DNA from: Duganella sp. 1411
GTDB lineage: Bacteria > Pseudomonadota > Gammaproteobacteria > Burkholderiales > Burkholderiaceae_D
Reading direction: 5' to 3'
Length of the DNA stretch: 64,000 bases
Assembly (NCBI RefSeq): GCF_017833525.1
Contig: NZ_JAFICD010000006.1
Span: 1 to 64,000, forward strand
Shown here: positions 43,500-53,179 of the stretch, piece by piece
Position numbering within the stretch: position 1 is the stretch's first letter
Layout of the letters: every line of letters begins with the position of its first letter
The notes under the pieces: generated by a model
What the model saw: the letters and a program-made list of their open reading frames with translations, nothing else
Told to the model about the DNA's origin: nothing
Database searches by the model: none
Program-made: the position numbers and the translations under genes

Positions 43500-44735
43500 C
43501 TAGACGATCCGCGCGCGCTCCAGCATGGCGTGCAGCAGGACGTTGCAGCCAGCTTCCAGATGTTCGGACTTGGCGTCCTCGATCTCGTTGTGGCTGATGC
43601 CGTCCTTGCAGGGCACGAAGATCATGCCCGACGGCGCCAGGCGCGCAGCGTAAATCGCATCGTGGCCGGCGCCGGAGACCACGTCCATCGTCGAATATCC
43701 CAGCTTGGCGGTGGCGTTGCGCACCGCGTCCACGCAGTCCGGATGGAACGGGCATGGCGGGTAGTAGGACACCCGCTCGATCGAAATCCCCAAGCCGCTG
43801 TCGGCGCGGGTCTTGTCGATAAAGGCCAGCATCTCCTCGTGCATGGTGTTGAGCAGTTCGTCGTTCACGTTGCGCAGGTCGATGCTGAATTTGACTTCGC
43901 CGGGAATGACGTTGCGGCTGTTGGGGAACACCTGCACCATGCCGACCGTGCCGCGGCCATACGGCGGATAGCGGTTGGCGATGGCCACCACCTCCTGCAT
44001 GATGCGGGTCGAGACCTGCAGCGCGTCCTTGCGCAATCCCATCGGCGTCGGTCCGGCGTGCGCCTCCATGCCGCTGACCACGCAGTCGTACCACGACAGG
44101 CCCATCACCGCAGGCACCACGCCGATCACCTTGTCGGCGTCCTCCAGCACCGGGCCTTGTTCGATATGGGTTTCGAAGTAGGCGCCGATCGGATGCCGGC
44201 CCGGCACCTGGTCGCCCTTGTAGCCGATGCGCGCCAGTTCCTCGCCCACGGTCTTGCCTTCGGTGTCCTTGGCGGCGTAGGCGGTCTCCAGGCTGAAGGC
44301 GCCGCAGAACACGCCGGACCCCATCATCACGGGCACGAAGCGCGAGCCTTCCTCGTTGGTCCAGAAGGCGACTTCGATCGGCGCCTCGGTCTTGATCTTC
44401 AAATCGTTGAGCGTGCGCACCACCTCGAGACCGGCCAACACGCCGTAATTGCCGTCGAACTTGCCGCCGGTGGGCTGGGTGTCGATATGGCTGCCCGTCA
44501 TGACCGGCGGCAGCGCGTTGTTGGTGCCGTCGCGGCGCATGAAGACGTTGCCGATCTGGTCGATCGTGATCGACATGCCGGCATCCTTCGCCCAGCCGAC
44601 CACCAGGTCGCGGCCCTGCTTGTCCAGGTCCGTCAACGCCAGGCGCTTGACGCCGCCCTTGGGGGTGGCGCCGATTTGGGCCAGTTCCATCAGCGCCGCC
44701 CACAGACGGTCGCCATTGATGCGCATTTCGCTCAT
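43500..44735 (-). CDS. N-carbamoyl-beta-alanine amidohydrolase (beta-ureidopropionase), M20 type
   Basis: A 411-residue HyuC/AllC-group M20 amidohydrolase. Metal motifs are TGSHIDTQPTGGKFDG, WTNEEGSRF and FETHIEQGPVLED; the dimer domain has GMEAHAGPTPMGLRKDAL and FPNSRNVIPGEVKFSIDLR; the end holds VSGAGHDAIYAA and GISHNEIEDA. In this context it converts N-carbamoyl-beta-alanine into beta-alanine, CO2 and ammonia, the third step of reductive pyrimidine breakdown. It follows dihydropyrimidinase by 16 bp and has CAGGAGCAGAGC before its ATG. It is the last gene of the operon. Confidence 0.9.
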   Translation of the reverse strand: MSEMRINGDRLWAALMELAQIGATPKGGVKRLALTDLDKQGRDLVVGWAKDAGMSITIDQIGNVFMRRDGTNNALPPVMTGSHIDTQPTGGKFDGNYGVLAGLEVVRTLNDLKIKTEAPIEVAFWTNEEGSRFVPVMMGSGVFCGAFSLETAYAAKDTEGKTVGEELARIGYKGDQVPGRHPIGAYFETHIEQGPVLEDADKVIGVVPAVMGLSWYDCVVSGMEAHAGPTPMGLRKDALQVSTRIMQEVVAIANRYPPYGRGTVGMVQVFPNSRNVIPGEVKFSIDLRNVNDELLNTMHEEMLAFIDKTRADSGLGISIERVSYYPPCPFHPDCVDAVRNATAKLGYSTMDVVSGAGHDAIYAARLAPSGMIFVPCKDGISHNEIEDAKSEHLEAGCNVLLHAMLERARIV

Positions 44736-44751
44736 GCTCTGCTCCTGTAAA

Positions 44752-46146
44752 TTAACGCGCCGACGTGGCTTTGAACGCGGGACGGTCGATGTGGCGCCCC
44801 GCGCCCTCCACCGCCATCAACACGCCGCGATGGAATACGACGTTACCGGCGGCCAGGGTGGTGCTGGGGATGCCGCGCACGGTGCGGCCCTCGAAGACGT
44901 TGAAGCCGCCCTTGGCGAACTGGGTCAGCGCCGAAATCGTGCGGGTGCCTTCCGGGTCCCAGACGACGATGTCGGCGTCGGAGCCGACCGCGATCAGTCC
45001 TTTGCGGGGATACATATTGAAAATCTGCGCGGTGTTGGTCGAGGTGACCTTGACGAATTCCGACGGCGTCAGCATGCCGCTGTTGACGCCCGCGTCCCAG
45101 ATCACCGACATGCGGTCCTCGACGCCGCCGCAGCCGTTCGGAATCTTGGTGAAGTCGTCCTTGCCGGCCGCCTTCTGCTCGGCGCAGAAGGTGCAGTGGT
45201 CGGTGGCCGTGGTGTGCAGGTTGCCGCTCTGCAGACCGTGCCACAGCGCGGCCTGGTGATGCTTGCTGCGGAACGGTGGGCTCATGACGTGGGCGGCGGC
45301 GTATTCCAGGTCGTCGCTGTGGTACACGCTTTCGTCGATGATCAGGTGGCCAGCCAACGCCTCGCCGTACACCCGCTGGCCGTTGGCGCGCGCGCGGGTG
45401 ATGGCGTCGAGCGACTCGGCGCACGACACGTGGACGATGTAGACCGGCGTATTGAGCACGTTGGCGATCGCGATGGCGCGGTTGGCCGCCTCCGCCTCCA
45501 CCGCCGGAGGACGCGACAACGGATGCGAACTTGGTCCCGTCAATCCCTTCTTCAGCAAATCCTGCTGCAACTGATAAACCAGCTCGCCGTTCTCCGCGTG
45601 CACGGTGGGAATGGCGCCCAGTTCCAGCGAGCGGCGGAAGCTTTTCACCAGCGTTTCGTCATCGGCCATGATGGCGTTTTTGTACGCCATGAAGTGCTTG
45701 AAGCTGTTGACGCCGTGGTCGCGCACCAGGATTTCCATATCGCGGTGCACGGTCTCGTCCCACCAGGTGATCGCCACGTGGAAGGTGTAGTCGCCGGCGG
45801 ATTTGCGCGCCCAGCCGCGCCATTGATGATAGGCCTCGATCAGGTTCTGTCCGGGCGCGGGAATCACAAAGTCGATGATGGTCGTGGTGCCGCCGGCCAA
45901 GCCGGCGGCGGTGCCGGTGTAAAAATCGTCCTGCGTGACGGTGCCCATGAAGGGCAGGTTCATATGGGTGTGCGGGTCTATCCCGCCCGGCATCACGTAC
46001 TGCCCGGCGGCGTCGATCACGCGCGCCGAGGCCGGGGCTTCCAGGTTTTCGCCGACGGCGACGATCTTGTCGCCGTAGCACAGCACATCGGCACGAAAGG
46101 CACGGTCGGCGTTGACGACGGTACCGCCGCGGATGATTGTTGTCAT
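44752..46146 (-). CDS. hydA: Dihydropyrimidinase / D-hydantoinase
   Basis: A 464-residue cyclic amidohydrolase. The metal site is visible: H59 and H61 in GIDPHTHMNLPF, the carboxylated K150 in NSFKHFMAYKNAIM, a histidine in IPTVHAENGE, another in YIVHVSCAES and the final aspartate in DAGVNSGM or its neighbour TTATDHCTF. It opens dihydrouracil and dihydrothymine to the N-carbamoyl amino acids, step two of the pathway. A strong AAGGAGATG ribosome site precedes the ATG and only 10 bp separate it from the transporter gene. Confidence 0.93.
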   Translation of the reverse strand: MTTIIRGGTVVNADRAFRADVLCYGDKIVAVGENLEAPASARVIDAAGQYVMPGGIDPHTHMNLPFMGTVTQDDFYTGTAAGLAGGTTTIIDFVIPAPGQNLIEAYHQWRGWARKSAGDYTFHVAITWWDETVHRDMEILVRDHGVNSFKHFMAYKNAIMADDETLVKSFRRSLELGAIPTVHAENGELVYQLQQDLLKKGLTGPSSHPLSRPPAVEAEAANRAIAIANVLNTPVYIVHVSCAESLDAITRARANGQRVYGEALAGHLIIDESVYHSDDLEYAAAHVMSPPFRSKHHQAALWHGLQSGNLHTTATDHCTFCAEQKAAGKDDFTKIPNGCGGVEDRMSVIWDAGVNSGMLTPSEFVKVTSTNTAQIFNMYPRKGLIAVGSDADIVVWDPEGTRTISALTQFAKGGFNVFEGRTVRGIPSTTLAAGNVVFHRGVLMAVEGAGRHIDRPAFKATSAR

Positions 46147-46156
46147 TTACATCTCC

Positions 46157-47641
46157 TTAGGGATGGGCCGGCGCCCTCACCGCGGGCACCGTCTTCCCCT
46201 TCATCATAACCCCATACACGATTGCGGATATCGCGATTCCAACGAACCATGCGTAGGTGTATATCGTTTTAAAACCCTCCCCCACGCCCGGGAACGAAGC
46301 CGGGAACGCGGCGTTGAGGAAGCCGGGAATATTCGGCGCCACGCCGACCGCGAAGGCCACCAGCGCGACGACGTTCCAGCCGTTGCCATACGAGTAAACG
46401 CCGTCTTCGCGATACAACTCGCCGACATTGAGTTCGGTCTTGCGCACCATGTAGTAGTCGACGATCAGGATGCCGGCGATGGGGCCCAGCAGCGCCGAAT
46501 AGCCGATCAGCCATGTGAAGATATAGCCCTGCGTCGATTCGAGTATCTTCCACGGCATCATGACGATGGCGATGCCGGCGGTGATGTAGCCGCCGGTCTT
46601 GTACGTAATCCGCTTGGGCGCCAGCGACGAGAAATCGTACGCCGGCCCGACCAGATTGGCCGCCAGGTTGACGGAGACGGTATCGATCAACAGGATCAAC
46701 AGCGCCACCAGCACCGCGACGCCGGTCATGCGGCTGGACAGGTCGACCGGGTCCCAGATCGCTTTGCCGTACAGGACCACCGTGGCCGAGGTGACGATCA
46801 CCGCCATCATCGCCAGCAGCCCCATAGGCACCGGCAGGCCGACCGACTGGCCGATGACTTGGTCGCGCTGCGACTTGGCGAAGCGGGTGAAGTCGGGGAT
46901 GTTGAGCGCCAGCGTGGCCCAGAAGCCGACCATCGCCGTCAGCGAAGGCCAGAACACGGACCAGAACTGGCCGGCCTTTTTACCGCCGGCGACGAACTGC
47001 GAAGGCGCCGACAGCAGGTCGCCAAAGCCGCCGGCCTTGTTGTGCACCCACGCCAGCAGCACGAAGCAGATGGCGATCTTCAGCGGCGCGGTGTAGGTTT
47101 CCAGCTTGCGGATCGCGTCCATGCCGTGCACGATGTACCAGAACTGGATAGCCCAGAAGGCCAGGAAGCAAAGCAGCTGCGCGCCGTTGATGCCGAGGAA
47201 GCCGAGTTTGGCGCCGCCGATCTCGCCGCCCATCATCACGCCCAGCAGCGTGTAGATCATCGAGCCGCCGAACCAGGTCTGGATGCCGTACCAGCCGCAG
47301 GCGACGATGGCGCGCATCAGCGCCGGCAAGCGCGCGCCGGCGGTGCCGAACGAGGCGCGCGCCAGCACCGCGTACGGAATGCCGTACTTGGTGCCGGCGT
47401 GGCCGATCAACAGCATCGGCAGCAGGACGATGGCGTTGGCGAGGAACACCGTGAGCACCGCCTGGTAACCGGACATGCCGCCCTCGATCAGGCTCGCCGA
47501 CAGCGTATAGGCCGGAATGCACATCACCATGCCGACCCACAGTGCGGCGAAGTGGTACCAGCGCCAGGTGCGCTGCGCCGCCGTCGTCGGCGCCAGGTCT
47601 TCGTTCCACAGTTGCGTGCTGCCAGAGAGTTCTTTACTCAC
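46157..47641 (-). CDS. NCS1-family nucleobase/hydantoin transporter
   Basis: A 494-residue transporter with about 12 membrane helices. The N-terminal NEDLAPTTAAQRTWRWYHFA, followed by ALWVGMVMCIPAYTLSASLI, is diagnostic for NCS1 proteins such as Mhp1 and PucI, as are ACGWYGIQTWFGG and NIPDFTRFAKSQRDQVIGQS. It imports a base such as uracil, thymine or a hydantoin with sodium or protons. The start is GTG at 47641, with TTGGAGAACGCCCC upstream. It lies between preA and hydA in the operon. A strong hairpin precedes it. Confidence 0.92.
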   Translation of the reverse strand: MSKELSGSTQLWNEDLAPTTAAQRTWRWYHFAALWVGMVMCIPAYTLSASLIEGGMSGYQAVLTVFLANAIVLLPMLLIGHAGTKYGIPYAVLARASFGTAGARLPALMRAIVACGWYGIQTWFGGSMIYTLLGVMMGGEIGGAKLGFLGINGAQLLCFLAFWAIQFWYIVHGMDAIRKLETYTAPLKIAICFVLLAWVHNKAGGFGDLLSAPSQFVAGGKKAGQFWSVFWPSLTAMVGFWATLALNIPDFTRFAKSQRDQVIGQSVGLPVPMGLLAMMAVIVTSATVVLYGKAIWDPVDLSSRMTGVAVLVALLILLIDTVSVNLAANLVGPAYDFSSLAPKRITYKTGGYITAGIAIVMMPWKILESTQGYIFTWLIGYSALLGPIAGILIVDYYMVRKTELNVGELYREDGVYSYGNGWNVVALVAFAVGVAPNIPGFLNAAFPASFPGVGEGFKTIYTYAWFVGIAISAIVYGVMMKGKTVPAVRAPAHP

Positions 47642-47729
47642 GGGGCGTTCTCCAAGGGTTGATCGTATGCTCTCACCGTTGCAAGTTTCGTACCTTGACG
47701 CCGGCTTTCACCCCGCACGGCGGCGTGCC

Positions 47730-47756
47730 GGGGTCGTACCCCACGGGTACGACCCC
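47730..47756. repeat. Perfect stem-loop between preA and the transporter
   Basis: GGGGTCGTACCC and GGGTACGACCCC form a perfect 12-bp stem with loop CAC. It lies in the only long gap inside this part of the operon (47642-47785). There is no T run, so partial termination, mRNA end protection or a mobile REP-like origin are all possible. Confidence 0.85.
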
Positions 47757-47785
47757 ATTCGGCTTCGGGTTACTGCGCCGCTCAA

Positions 47786-49078
47786 TCATGCCGTCTCCTC
47801 CACCTTCACGTTTTCCGCACGCGGGTTGCGCGGGTCCTGGGTCCAGTTCATGTAAGGCTTGCCGGTGTTCTGCGGCACCATGGTGATGCAGCCCTGCACC
47901 GGGCAGGTGATCTCGCACAGGTTGCAGCCGACGCATTCCTCCTTGATCACCTCATAGGTGCGCACGCCGGCGGCGTCGATCAGTTGCGCGATCGACTGGT
48001 GCGAGGTGTCCTCGCAGGCCACGTAACAGCGCCCGCACTTGATGCAGTCGTCCTGGTTGATGTGCGCGATGACCTGATAGTTCATGTCCAGGTACTTCCA
48101 GTCGGTGGTGTTGGGCACCGCCTTGCCGACGAATTCGGCGACGCTCTTGTAGCCCTTCTCGTCCATCCAGCGCGACAGGCCGTCCTTCATCTCCTCGACG
48201 ATGCGGAAGCCGTGCAGCATGGCCGCCGTGCAGACCTGCACGCAGCCGGAACCGAGCGCCATGAATTCGGCGGCGTCGCGCCAGTTGCCGATGCCGCCGA
48301 TGCCGGAGATCGGCAAGCCTTTGGTGGCCGGGTCGCGCGCGATCTCGGCGACCATGTTCAGCGCGATCGGCTTGACCGCCGAACCGCAGTAGCCGCCGTG
48401 CGTGCTGGCGCCGCCGACGATGGGGAACGCCACCATCTGGTCCAGGTCCAGGTGCGTGATCGAGTTGATGGTGTTGATCAGCGAGACCGCGTCGGCGCCG
48501 CCGGCCTTGGCGGCGCGCGCCGGCGCCCGCACGTCGGTGATGTTGGGCGTGAGCTTGACGATCACCGGCAGCTTGCTGTGCGTCTTGCACCAGCGCGTGA
48601 CCATTTCCACGTACTCGGGCACCTGGCCCACCGCCGCGCCCATGCCGCGCTCCGGCATGCCGTGCGGGCAGCCGAAATTGAGTTCGATGCCGTCGGCGCC
48701 GGTGGCTTCCACCAGCGGCAGGATGTCGGCCCACAGCTTCTCCTCGCAGGGCAGCATCAGCGAGACGATGATCACGCGGTCAGGCCAGTCTTTCTTCACC
48801 TGCGTGATCTCGCGCAGGTTGATGTCCAGCGAGCGGTCGGTGATCAGTTCGATGTTGTTGAAGCCGAGGACCTCGCGGTTCTTGCCGTAGTGCGCCGAGT
48901 AGCGCGACGACACGTTGACGGCGGCCGGGTCCTCGCCCAGCGTTTTCCACACCACCCCGCCCCATCCCGCTTCGAAGGCGCGCACCACGTTGTAGGCCTT
49001 GTCGGTCGGCGGCGCGGACGCCAGCCAGAAAGGATTGATCGACTTGATGCCGCAGAATTCTATGCTCAGGTCAGCCAT
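47786..49078 (-). CDS. preA: NAD-dependent dihydropyrimidine dehydrogenase, subunit PreA
   Basis: A 430-residue subunit. Residues 1-310 form the FMN TIM barrel of dihydroorotate dehydrogenase type with WGGVVWKTLGEDP, ELNFGCPHGMPERGMGAAVG, the SINSITHLDLD-like loop and GIGGIGNWRDAAEFM. The C-terminal part carries two 4Fe-4S clusters: CIKCGRCYVACEDTSHQ and CVGCNLCEITCPVQGC. With PreT it reduces uracil and thymine with NADH. Its ATG overlaps the preT stop by one base (TAATG), so synthesis of the two subunits is coupled. Confidence 0.96.
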   Translation of the reverse strand: MADLSIEFCGIKSINPFWLASAPPTDKAYNVVRAFEAGWGGVVWKTLGEDPAAVNVSSRYSAHYGKNREVLGFNNIELITDRSLDINLREITQVKKDWPDRVIIVSLMLPCEEKLWADILPLVEATGADGIELNFGCPHGMPERGMGAAVGQVPEYVEMVTRWCKTHSKLPVIVKLTPNITDVRAPARAAKAGGADAVSLINTINSITHLDLDQMVAFPIVGGASTHGGYCGSAVKPIALNMVAEIARDPATKGLPISGIGGIGNWRDAAEFMALGSGCVQVCTAAMLHGFRIVEEMKDGLSRWMDEKGYKSVAEFVGKAVPNTTDWKYLDMNYQVIAHINQDDCIKCGRCYVACEDTSHQSIAQLIDAAGVRTYEVIKEECVGCNLCEITCPVQGCITMVPQNTGKPYMNWTQDPRNPRAENVKVEETA

Positions 49079-50463
49079 TATGCAGCCTCCACTTTCGGTG
49101 CGTTGCTCGTTGCGAGGAGATCTTGATGTATCGCGTGCGCCGCCAGCTTGCCATGCTGGACCGCCTGCACGGTCAGGTCCTGTCCGGGCGCCACACAGTC
49201 GCCGCCGGCGTAGATGCGCGGCAGCACCGTGCGGAACTGATCGTCGACGTGGATTTTGTCACCGTCGCGTTTCAGCGTTTTCGCCAGTGGATCACTGATG
49301 CTCGTTTCGTCCATGGCCTGGCCGATGGCCTTGAAGATGGCGTCGGCGGCGATCTCGAAGGTCTCGCCGGTGCCGCCGAAGCGGCCGTTGGTCATGGCGG
49401 TTTTCTCGAAGCGCATGCCGCGCACGCGGCCCGCCTCGTCCAGCAGCACCTGCCGCGGCTGCGCCCAGGTGCGCATGCGCACCTGGTTTTCCTTGGCGAT
49501 GTGCTGTTCGTGTTCGGTGGCGCTCATGCCCTCGAAGCCACGCCGGTAGACCAGCGTGACCTCCTCGGCGCCGAGGCGCTGGATCTGCACCGCCATGTCG
49601 ATGGCGGTGTTGCCGGCGCCGATGACGATGGCGCGCGAAGGCAGCGGCAACCGGCTCAAATCGTCCGCCTGGCGCAGCGCGGCGATGTAGTCGACGGCGG
49701 CCAGCAGGCCCGGCGCGTCCTCGCCGGTCAACCCCAGTTGCTTGCTGGCGCCCAGGCCCAGGCCGAGGAACACCGCGGCGTACTGCGCGTGCAGATCCTT
49801 CAGCTGCACATTGACGCCCAGGGTCTGGCCGTGGCGGATCTCGATGCCGCCGATCGCCAGCAGGAAGTCGACCTCCTTCTGCGCGAAGTTATCGGTCAGC
49901 TTGTACTTGGCGATGCCGTATTCATTGAGGCCGCCCGATTTCTCGCGCGCCTCGTAGATCACCACGTCGTTGCCCAGCATCGCCAGCCGGTGCGCGCACG
50001 ACAGGCCCGCCGGGCCGGCGCCGACGACGGCGATCTTCTTGCCGGTCGATGCGAAGCGTTTGAATGGATGCTCGGTGAGCGACATGTTGTCGATGGCGTA
50101 GCGCTGCAGCAGGCCGATTTTCACCGGCTGGCCCTCGGCGTCGTGATTGCGCACGCAGGCGTCCTCGCACAGGATCTCGGTCGGACACACGCGGGCGCAA
50201 CTACCGCCCAGGATATTCTGCTTGAGGATACCGACGGCCGCGCCGTTGACGTTGCCGTCGTGGATATTGCGAATGAAGCTGGCGACGTCGATCTCCGACG
50301 GGCAGATGCGCGTGCACGGCGCGTCGTAGCAATACAGGCAGCGCGAACTTTCGATCGCGGCCTTGCGCGCGTTCAGCGCCGGCGCGAGATCGGTGAAGTG
50401 TTCCGCCAATGCCGCATTGTCTTCCTTCGGGTGCGGCATGTATTTCAGGGATTCGATCATCAT
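49078..50463 (-). CDS. preT: NAD-dependent dihydropyrimidine dehydrogenase, subunit PreT
   Basis: A 461-residue glutamate-synthase-small-subunit-like flavoprotein. The N-terminal cluster region has CLYCYDAPCTRICPSEID and GSCARVCPTEILCEDACVR. FAD binding is at VVGAGPAGLSCAHRLAMLG, and NAD binding at VIGAGNTAIDMAVQIQRLGA. The end has YAGGDCVAPGQDLTVQAVQ. PreT passes electrons from NADH to PreA. The start at 50463 follows AGGAAAAAG; a TTG at 50478 would place the ribosome site inside the gene. It is 38 bp downstream of mmsA. Confidence 0.95.
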   Translation of the reverse strand: MMIESLKYMPHPKEDNAALAEHFTDLAPALNARKAAIESSRCLYCYDAPCTRICPSEIDVASFIRNIHDGNVNGAAVGILKQNILGGSCARVCPTEILCEDACVRNHDAEGQPVKIGLLQRYAIDNMSLTEHPFKRFASTGKKIAVVGAGPAGLSCAHRLAMLGNDVVIYEAREKSGGLNEYGIAKYKLTDNFAQKEVDFLLAIGGIEIRHGQTLGVNVQLKDLHAQYAAVFLGLGLGASKQLGLTGEDAPGLLAAVDYIAALRQADDLSRLPLPSRAIVIGAGNTAIDMAVQIQRLGAEEVTLVYRRGFEGMSATEHEQHIAKENQVRMRTWAQPRQVLLDEAGRVRGMRFEKTAMTNGRFGGTGETFEIAADAIFKAIGQAMDETSISDPLAKTLKRDGDKIHVDDQFRTVLPRIYAGGDCVAPGQDLTVQAVQHGKLAAHAIHQDLLATSNAPKVEAA

Positions 50464-50501
50464 TCTTTTTCCTGGCAATTGGCTCGGTACTTTGGGGGCG
50501 A

Positions 50502-52004
50502 CTACTTCATCTGAGGGAATGCAAATTCCGCGCCAGCGCTGGCGGTGTTCGGCCAGCGCTGCATGACCGCCTTGTGGCGCGTGTAGAAACGCACGCCTTC
50601 GGGACCATAGGCGTGGTGATCGCCGAACAGGCTGCGCTTCCAGCCGCCGAAACTATTGAAGGCCATCGGCACCGGCAGCGGCACGTTCACGCCCACCATG
50701 CCGACCTGGATCTGGCGCACGAACTCGCGCGCCACGCCGCCGTCGCGCGTGTAGATCGCCACGCCGTTGCCGTACTCGTTGCGGTTGATCAGCTCCACCG
50801 CGCTGCCCACGTCGGGAGAGCGCATCATGCACAGCACGGGGCCGAAAATCTCCTCCTTGTAGATCGTCATATCCGGCGTGACGTGATCGAACAAAGTGCC
50901 GCCGATGAAGAAGCCGTTCTCGCGTCCGGGCACGCTGTGGTTGCGGCCATCGACCACCAGTTTGGCGCCCTGCTCCACGCCCTCGCCGATCAAGCGCTCT
51001 ATACGCTGCTTGGCCGCGCTGGAAACGACCGGTCCCATTTCGGCGTCGTGCGCCATGCCGTCGCGCACTTTCAGTGCGGCCGTGCGCTTCGCCAGTGCGT
51101 CGACGATTTTATCGCCGGCGTCGCCGACGGCGACCACCACGGAGATCGCCATGCAGCGCTCGCCCGCCGAACCATACGCGGCGCCCATCAAGGCGTCGAC
51201 GGTCATCTCCATGTCGGCGTCCGGCATCACCACCATGTGGTTCTTGGCGCCGCCCAAAGCCTGCACGCGCTTGCCCGCCGCGCAGCCGCGCGCGTAGATG
51301 TATTCGGCGATCGGCGTCGAGCCGACAAAGCTCAGCGCCTGCACCACCGGATGGTCGAGCAGCGCGTCGACCGTGGTTTTATCGCCCTGCACCACGTTGA
51401 ACACGCCGTCCGGCAAACCCGCCTCCTGCAGCAGCTTGGCGTGCAGTAGCGACGGCGACGGATCGCGTTCGGACGGCTTGAGCACGAAGGTGTTACCGCA
51501 GGCGATGGCGACCGGGAACATCCACATCGGCACCATCACCGGGAAGTTGAACGGCGTGATGCCGGCCACCACGCCCAGCGCCTGGCGCATCGACCAGGCG
51601 TCGATGCCGCGCGAGATCTGGTCGGTGAATTCGCCCTTCAGCATCTGCGGAATGCCGACCGCGAACTCCACCATCTCGATGCCGCGCGCGACCTCGCCCT
51701 GCGCGTCGGCGAAGGTCTTGCCATGTTCGCGCGTGAGCATCGCCGCGAATTCGTCGACGTGCTGCTGGCACAGCTGAAGATACTTGAACAGCACCCGCGC
51801 GCGCGTCAGCGGCGGCGTCGCCGACCATGCGGGGAAGGCCGCTTCCGCCGCGCGCACGGCGGCATCGACTTCCTCGACGGTGCCCAGCGCAACGCGCGCC
51901 ACCGGTTCGCCCAGCGCCGGATTGAACACGTCCGCATAACGGCCGCTTTGGGTGTCGGCTTTGGCGCCGTTGATGAAATGGGTGATGGTGTCAAGGTTGC
52001 TCAT
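50502..52004 (-). CDS. mmsA: CoA-acylating (methyl)malonate-semialdehyde dehydrogenase
   Basis: A 500-residue aldehyde dehydrogenase of the MmsA/IolA type. Features are ITPFNFPVMVPMWMFP, FVGSTPIAEYIYARG, the catalytic cysteine in GSAGERCMAIS and KEEIFGPVL. The N-terminal ITHFINGAKADTQSGR is typical of the class. It converts malonate semialdehyde from beta-alanine into acetyl-CoA, and methylmalonate semialdehyde from thymine into propionyl-CoA, with NAD and CoA. It is 23 bp after ald in the operon. Confidence 0.94.
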   Translation of the reverse strand: MSNLDTITHFINGAKADTQSGRYADVFNPALGEPVARVALGTVEEVDAAVRAAEAAFPAWSATPPLTRARVLFKYLQLCQQHVDEFAAMLTREHGKTFADAQGEVARGIEMVEFAVGIPQMLKGEFTDQISRGIDAWSMRQALGVVAGITPFNFPVMVPMWMFPVAIACGNTFVLKPSERDPSPSLLHAKLLQEAGLPDGVFNVVQGDKTTVDALLDHPVVQALSFVGSTPIAEYIYARGCAAGKRVQALGGAKNHMVVMPDADMEMTVDALMGAAYGSAGERCMAISVVVAVGDAGDKIVDALAKRTAALKVRDGMAHDAEMGPVVSSAAKQRIERLIGEGVEQGAKLVVDGRNHSVPGRENGFFIGGTLFDHVTPDMTIYKEEIFGPVLCMMRSPDVGSAVELINRNEYGNGVAIYTRDGGVAREFVRQIQVGMVGVNVPLPVPMAFNSFGGWKRSLFGDHHAYGPEGVRFYTRHKAVMQRWPNTASAGAEFAFPQMK

Positions 52005-52027
52005 TGCGTTCTTCTTTCAGTGTGTGG

Positions 52028-53143
52028 TCAGCCCAGCAGGCTGTCCGCGTCTACATAGGGGTAGCCCAGCGCGTTGGCCACCGCCGCGTAGGTGACGTGG
52101 CCACGGCAGACATTCAGGCCGTTCTTCAGATGGGTATTGGCTTTAAGCGCCTTCTGCCAGCCTTTGTCGGCCAGCGCCAGCGCATGGGTGATGGTCGCGT
52201 TGTTCAGTGCGAAGGTCGAGGTGCGGGCCACCGCGCCGGGCATGTTGGCCACGCAGTAGTGCACCACGCCGTCGACCACATAGGTCGGGTCCTGGTGCGT
52301 GGTGGCGTGCGAGGTCTCGAAGCAGCCGCCCTGGTCGATGGCGACGTCCACCACCACCGCGCCGGCCTTCATGCGCGAGATCATCGCGCGGGTGACCAGC
52401 TTGGGCGCGGCCGCGCCGGGCACCAGCACGCCGCCGACGACCAGGTCGGCGTCGAGCACCGCCTGCTCGATCGAGTGGGCGCTGGAGAACATCGTCGAGA
52501 TGCGGTTGCCGAACACCAGATCGAGCTGGCGCAGGCGGTCGATGTTCTTGTCGAGGATCGTCACGCGCGCGCCGATGCCGACCGCCATTTGCAGGGCGTT
52601 GGTGCCGACCACGCCGGCGCCGATGATGGCGACGTGACCGGGCGCCACGCCAGGCACGCCGCCCAGCAGCAGGCCCATGCCGCCCTTGGATTTTTCCAGG
52701 TGCGCGGCGCCGGCCTGGATGGCCATGCGCCCCGCCACCTCGCTCATCGGCGCCAGCAGCGGCAGGCCGCCGTTGTCGCCGGTGATGGTTTCGTAGGCGA
52801 TGCAGACCGCGCCCGATTCGACCAGCGCCTTGGTTTGATCCGCGTCCGGGGCCAGGTGCAGATAGGTGTAGAGGATCTGGTCCTGGCGCAGCATCGCGCA
52901 TTCGTTCGGCTGCGGCTCCTTGACTTTGACGATCATGCCGGCGCGCGCGAAGATCTCCGCCGCGTCGTCGACGATTTCGGCGCCGGCGCCTTCATACATC
53001 GCGTCGCTCAGGCCGATGGCGGCGCCCGCGTCCTTTTGTACAAGGACTTGGTGGCCGCGCAGTACGAGCTCCTTCACGCTGGCCGGGGTAAGGCCAACGC
53101 GGGACTCCTGGTTCTTGATTTCTTTTGGAACGCCTACCAGCAT
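52028..53143 (-). CDS. ald: Alanine dehydrogenase
   Basis: A 371-residue alanine dehydrogenase. The N-terminal GVPKEIKNQESRVGLTP and LVQKDAGAAIG, the catalytic histidine in YTYLHLAPD, the cofactor motif IIGAGVVGTNALQMAVGIGA and the DVAIDQGGCFETSHATTHQD block are all present. It oxidises L-alanine to pyruvate and ammonia. In this operon it would recycle the alanine formed by the beta-alanine:pyruvate aminotransferase, returning pyruvate for another turn and releasing ammonia. The ATG has AGAGGAGACC upstream. Confidence 0.95.
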   Translation of the reverse strand: MLVGVPKEIKNQESRVGLTPASVKELVLRGHQVLVQKDAGAAIGLSDAMYEGAGAEIVDDAAEIFARAGMIVKVKEPQPNECAMLRQDQILYTYLHLAPDADQTKALVESGAVCIAYETITGDNGGLPLLAPMSEVAGRMAIQAGAAHLEKSKGGMGLLLGGVPGVAPGHVAIIGAGVVGTNALQMAVGIGARVTILDKNIDRLRQLDLVFGNRISTMFSSAHSIEQAVLDADLVVGGVLVPGAAAPKLVTRAMISRMKAGAVVVDVAIDQGGCFETSHATTHQDPTYVVDGVVHYCVANMPGAVARTSTFALNNATITHALALADKGWQKALKANTHLKNGLNVCRGHVTYAAVANALGYPYVDADSLLG

Positions 53144-53179
53144 GATGGTCTCCTCTATTTAAACCCGCACGTCGTGACA

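Noticed and set aside
44752..46146. Reading the dihydropyrimidinase-type gene as the missing allantoinase of the purine section
   Set aside because: It lies between the pyrimidine transporter and beta-ureidopropionase and has dihydropyrimidinase-type motifs; allantoinase function is possible but not the simplest reading.
44449..47662. Long plus-strand frames (586 and 516 codons) opposite hydA and the transporter
   Set aside because: Both are antisense to clear enzymes of the pyrimidine operon and have Arg/His-rich shadow composition.
50464..50478. A TTG start five codons upstream for preT
   Set aside because: The AGGAAAAAG ribosome site would fall inside the coding region; ATG at 50463 fits it correctly.
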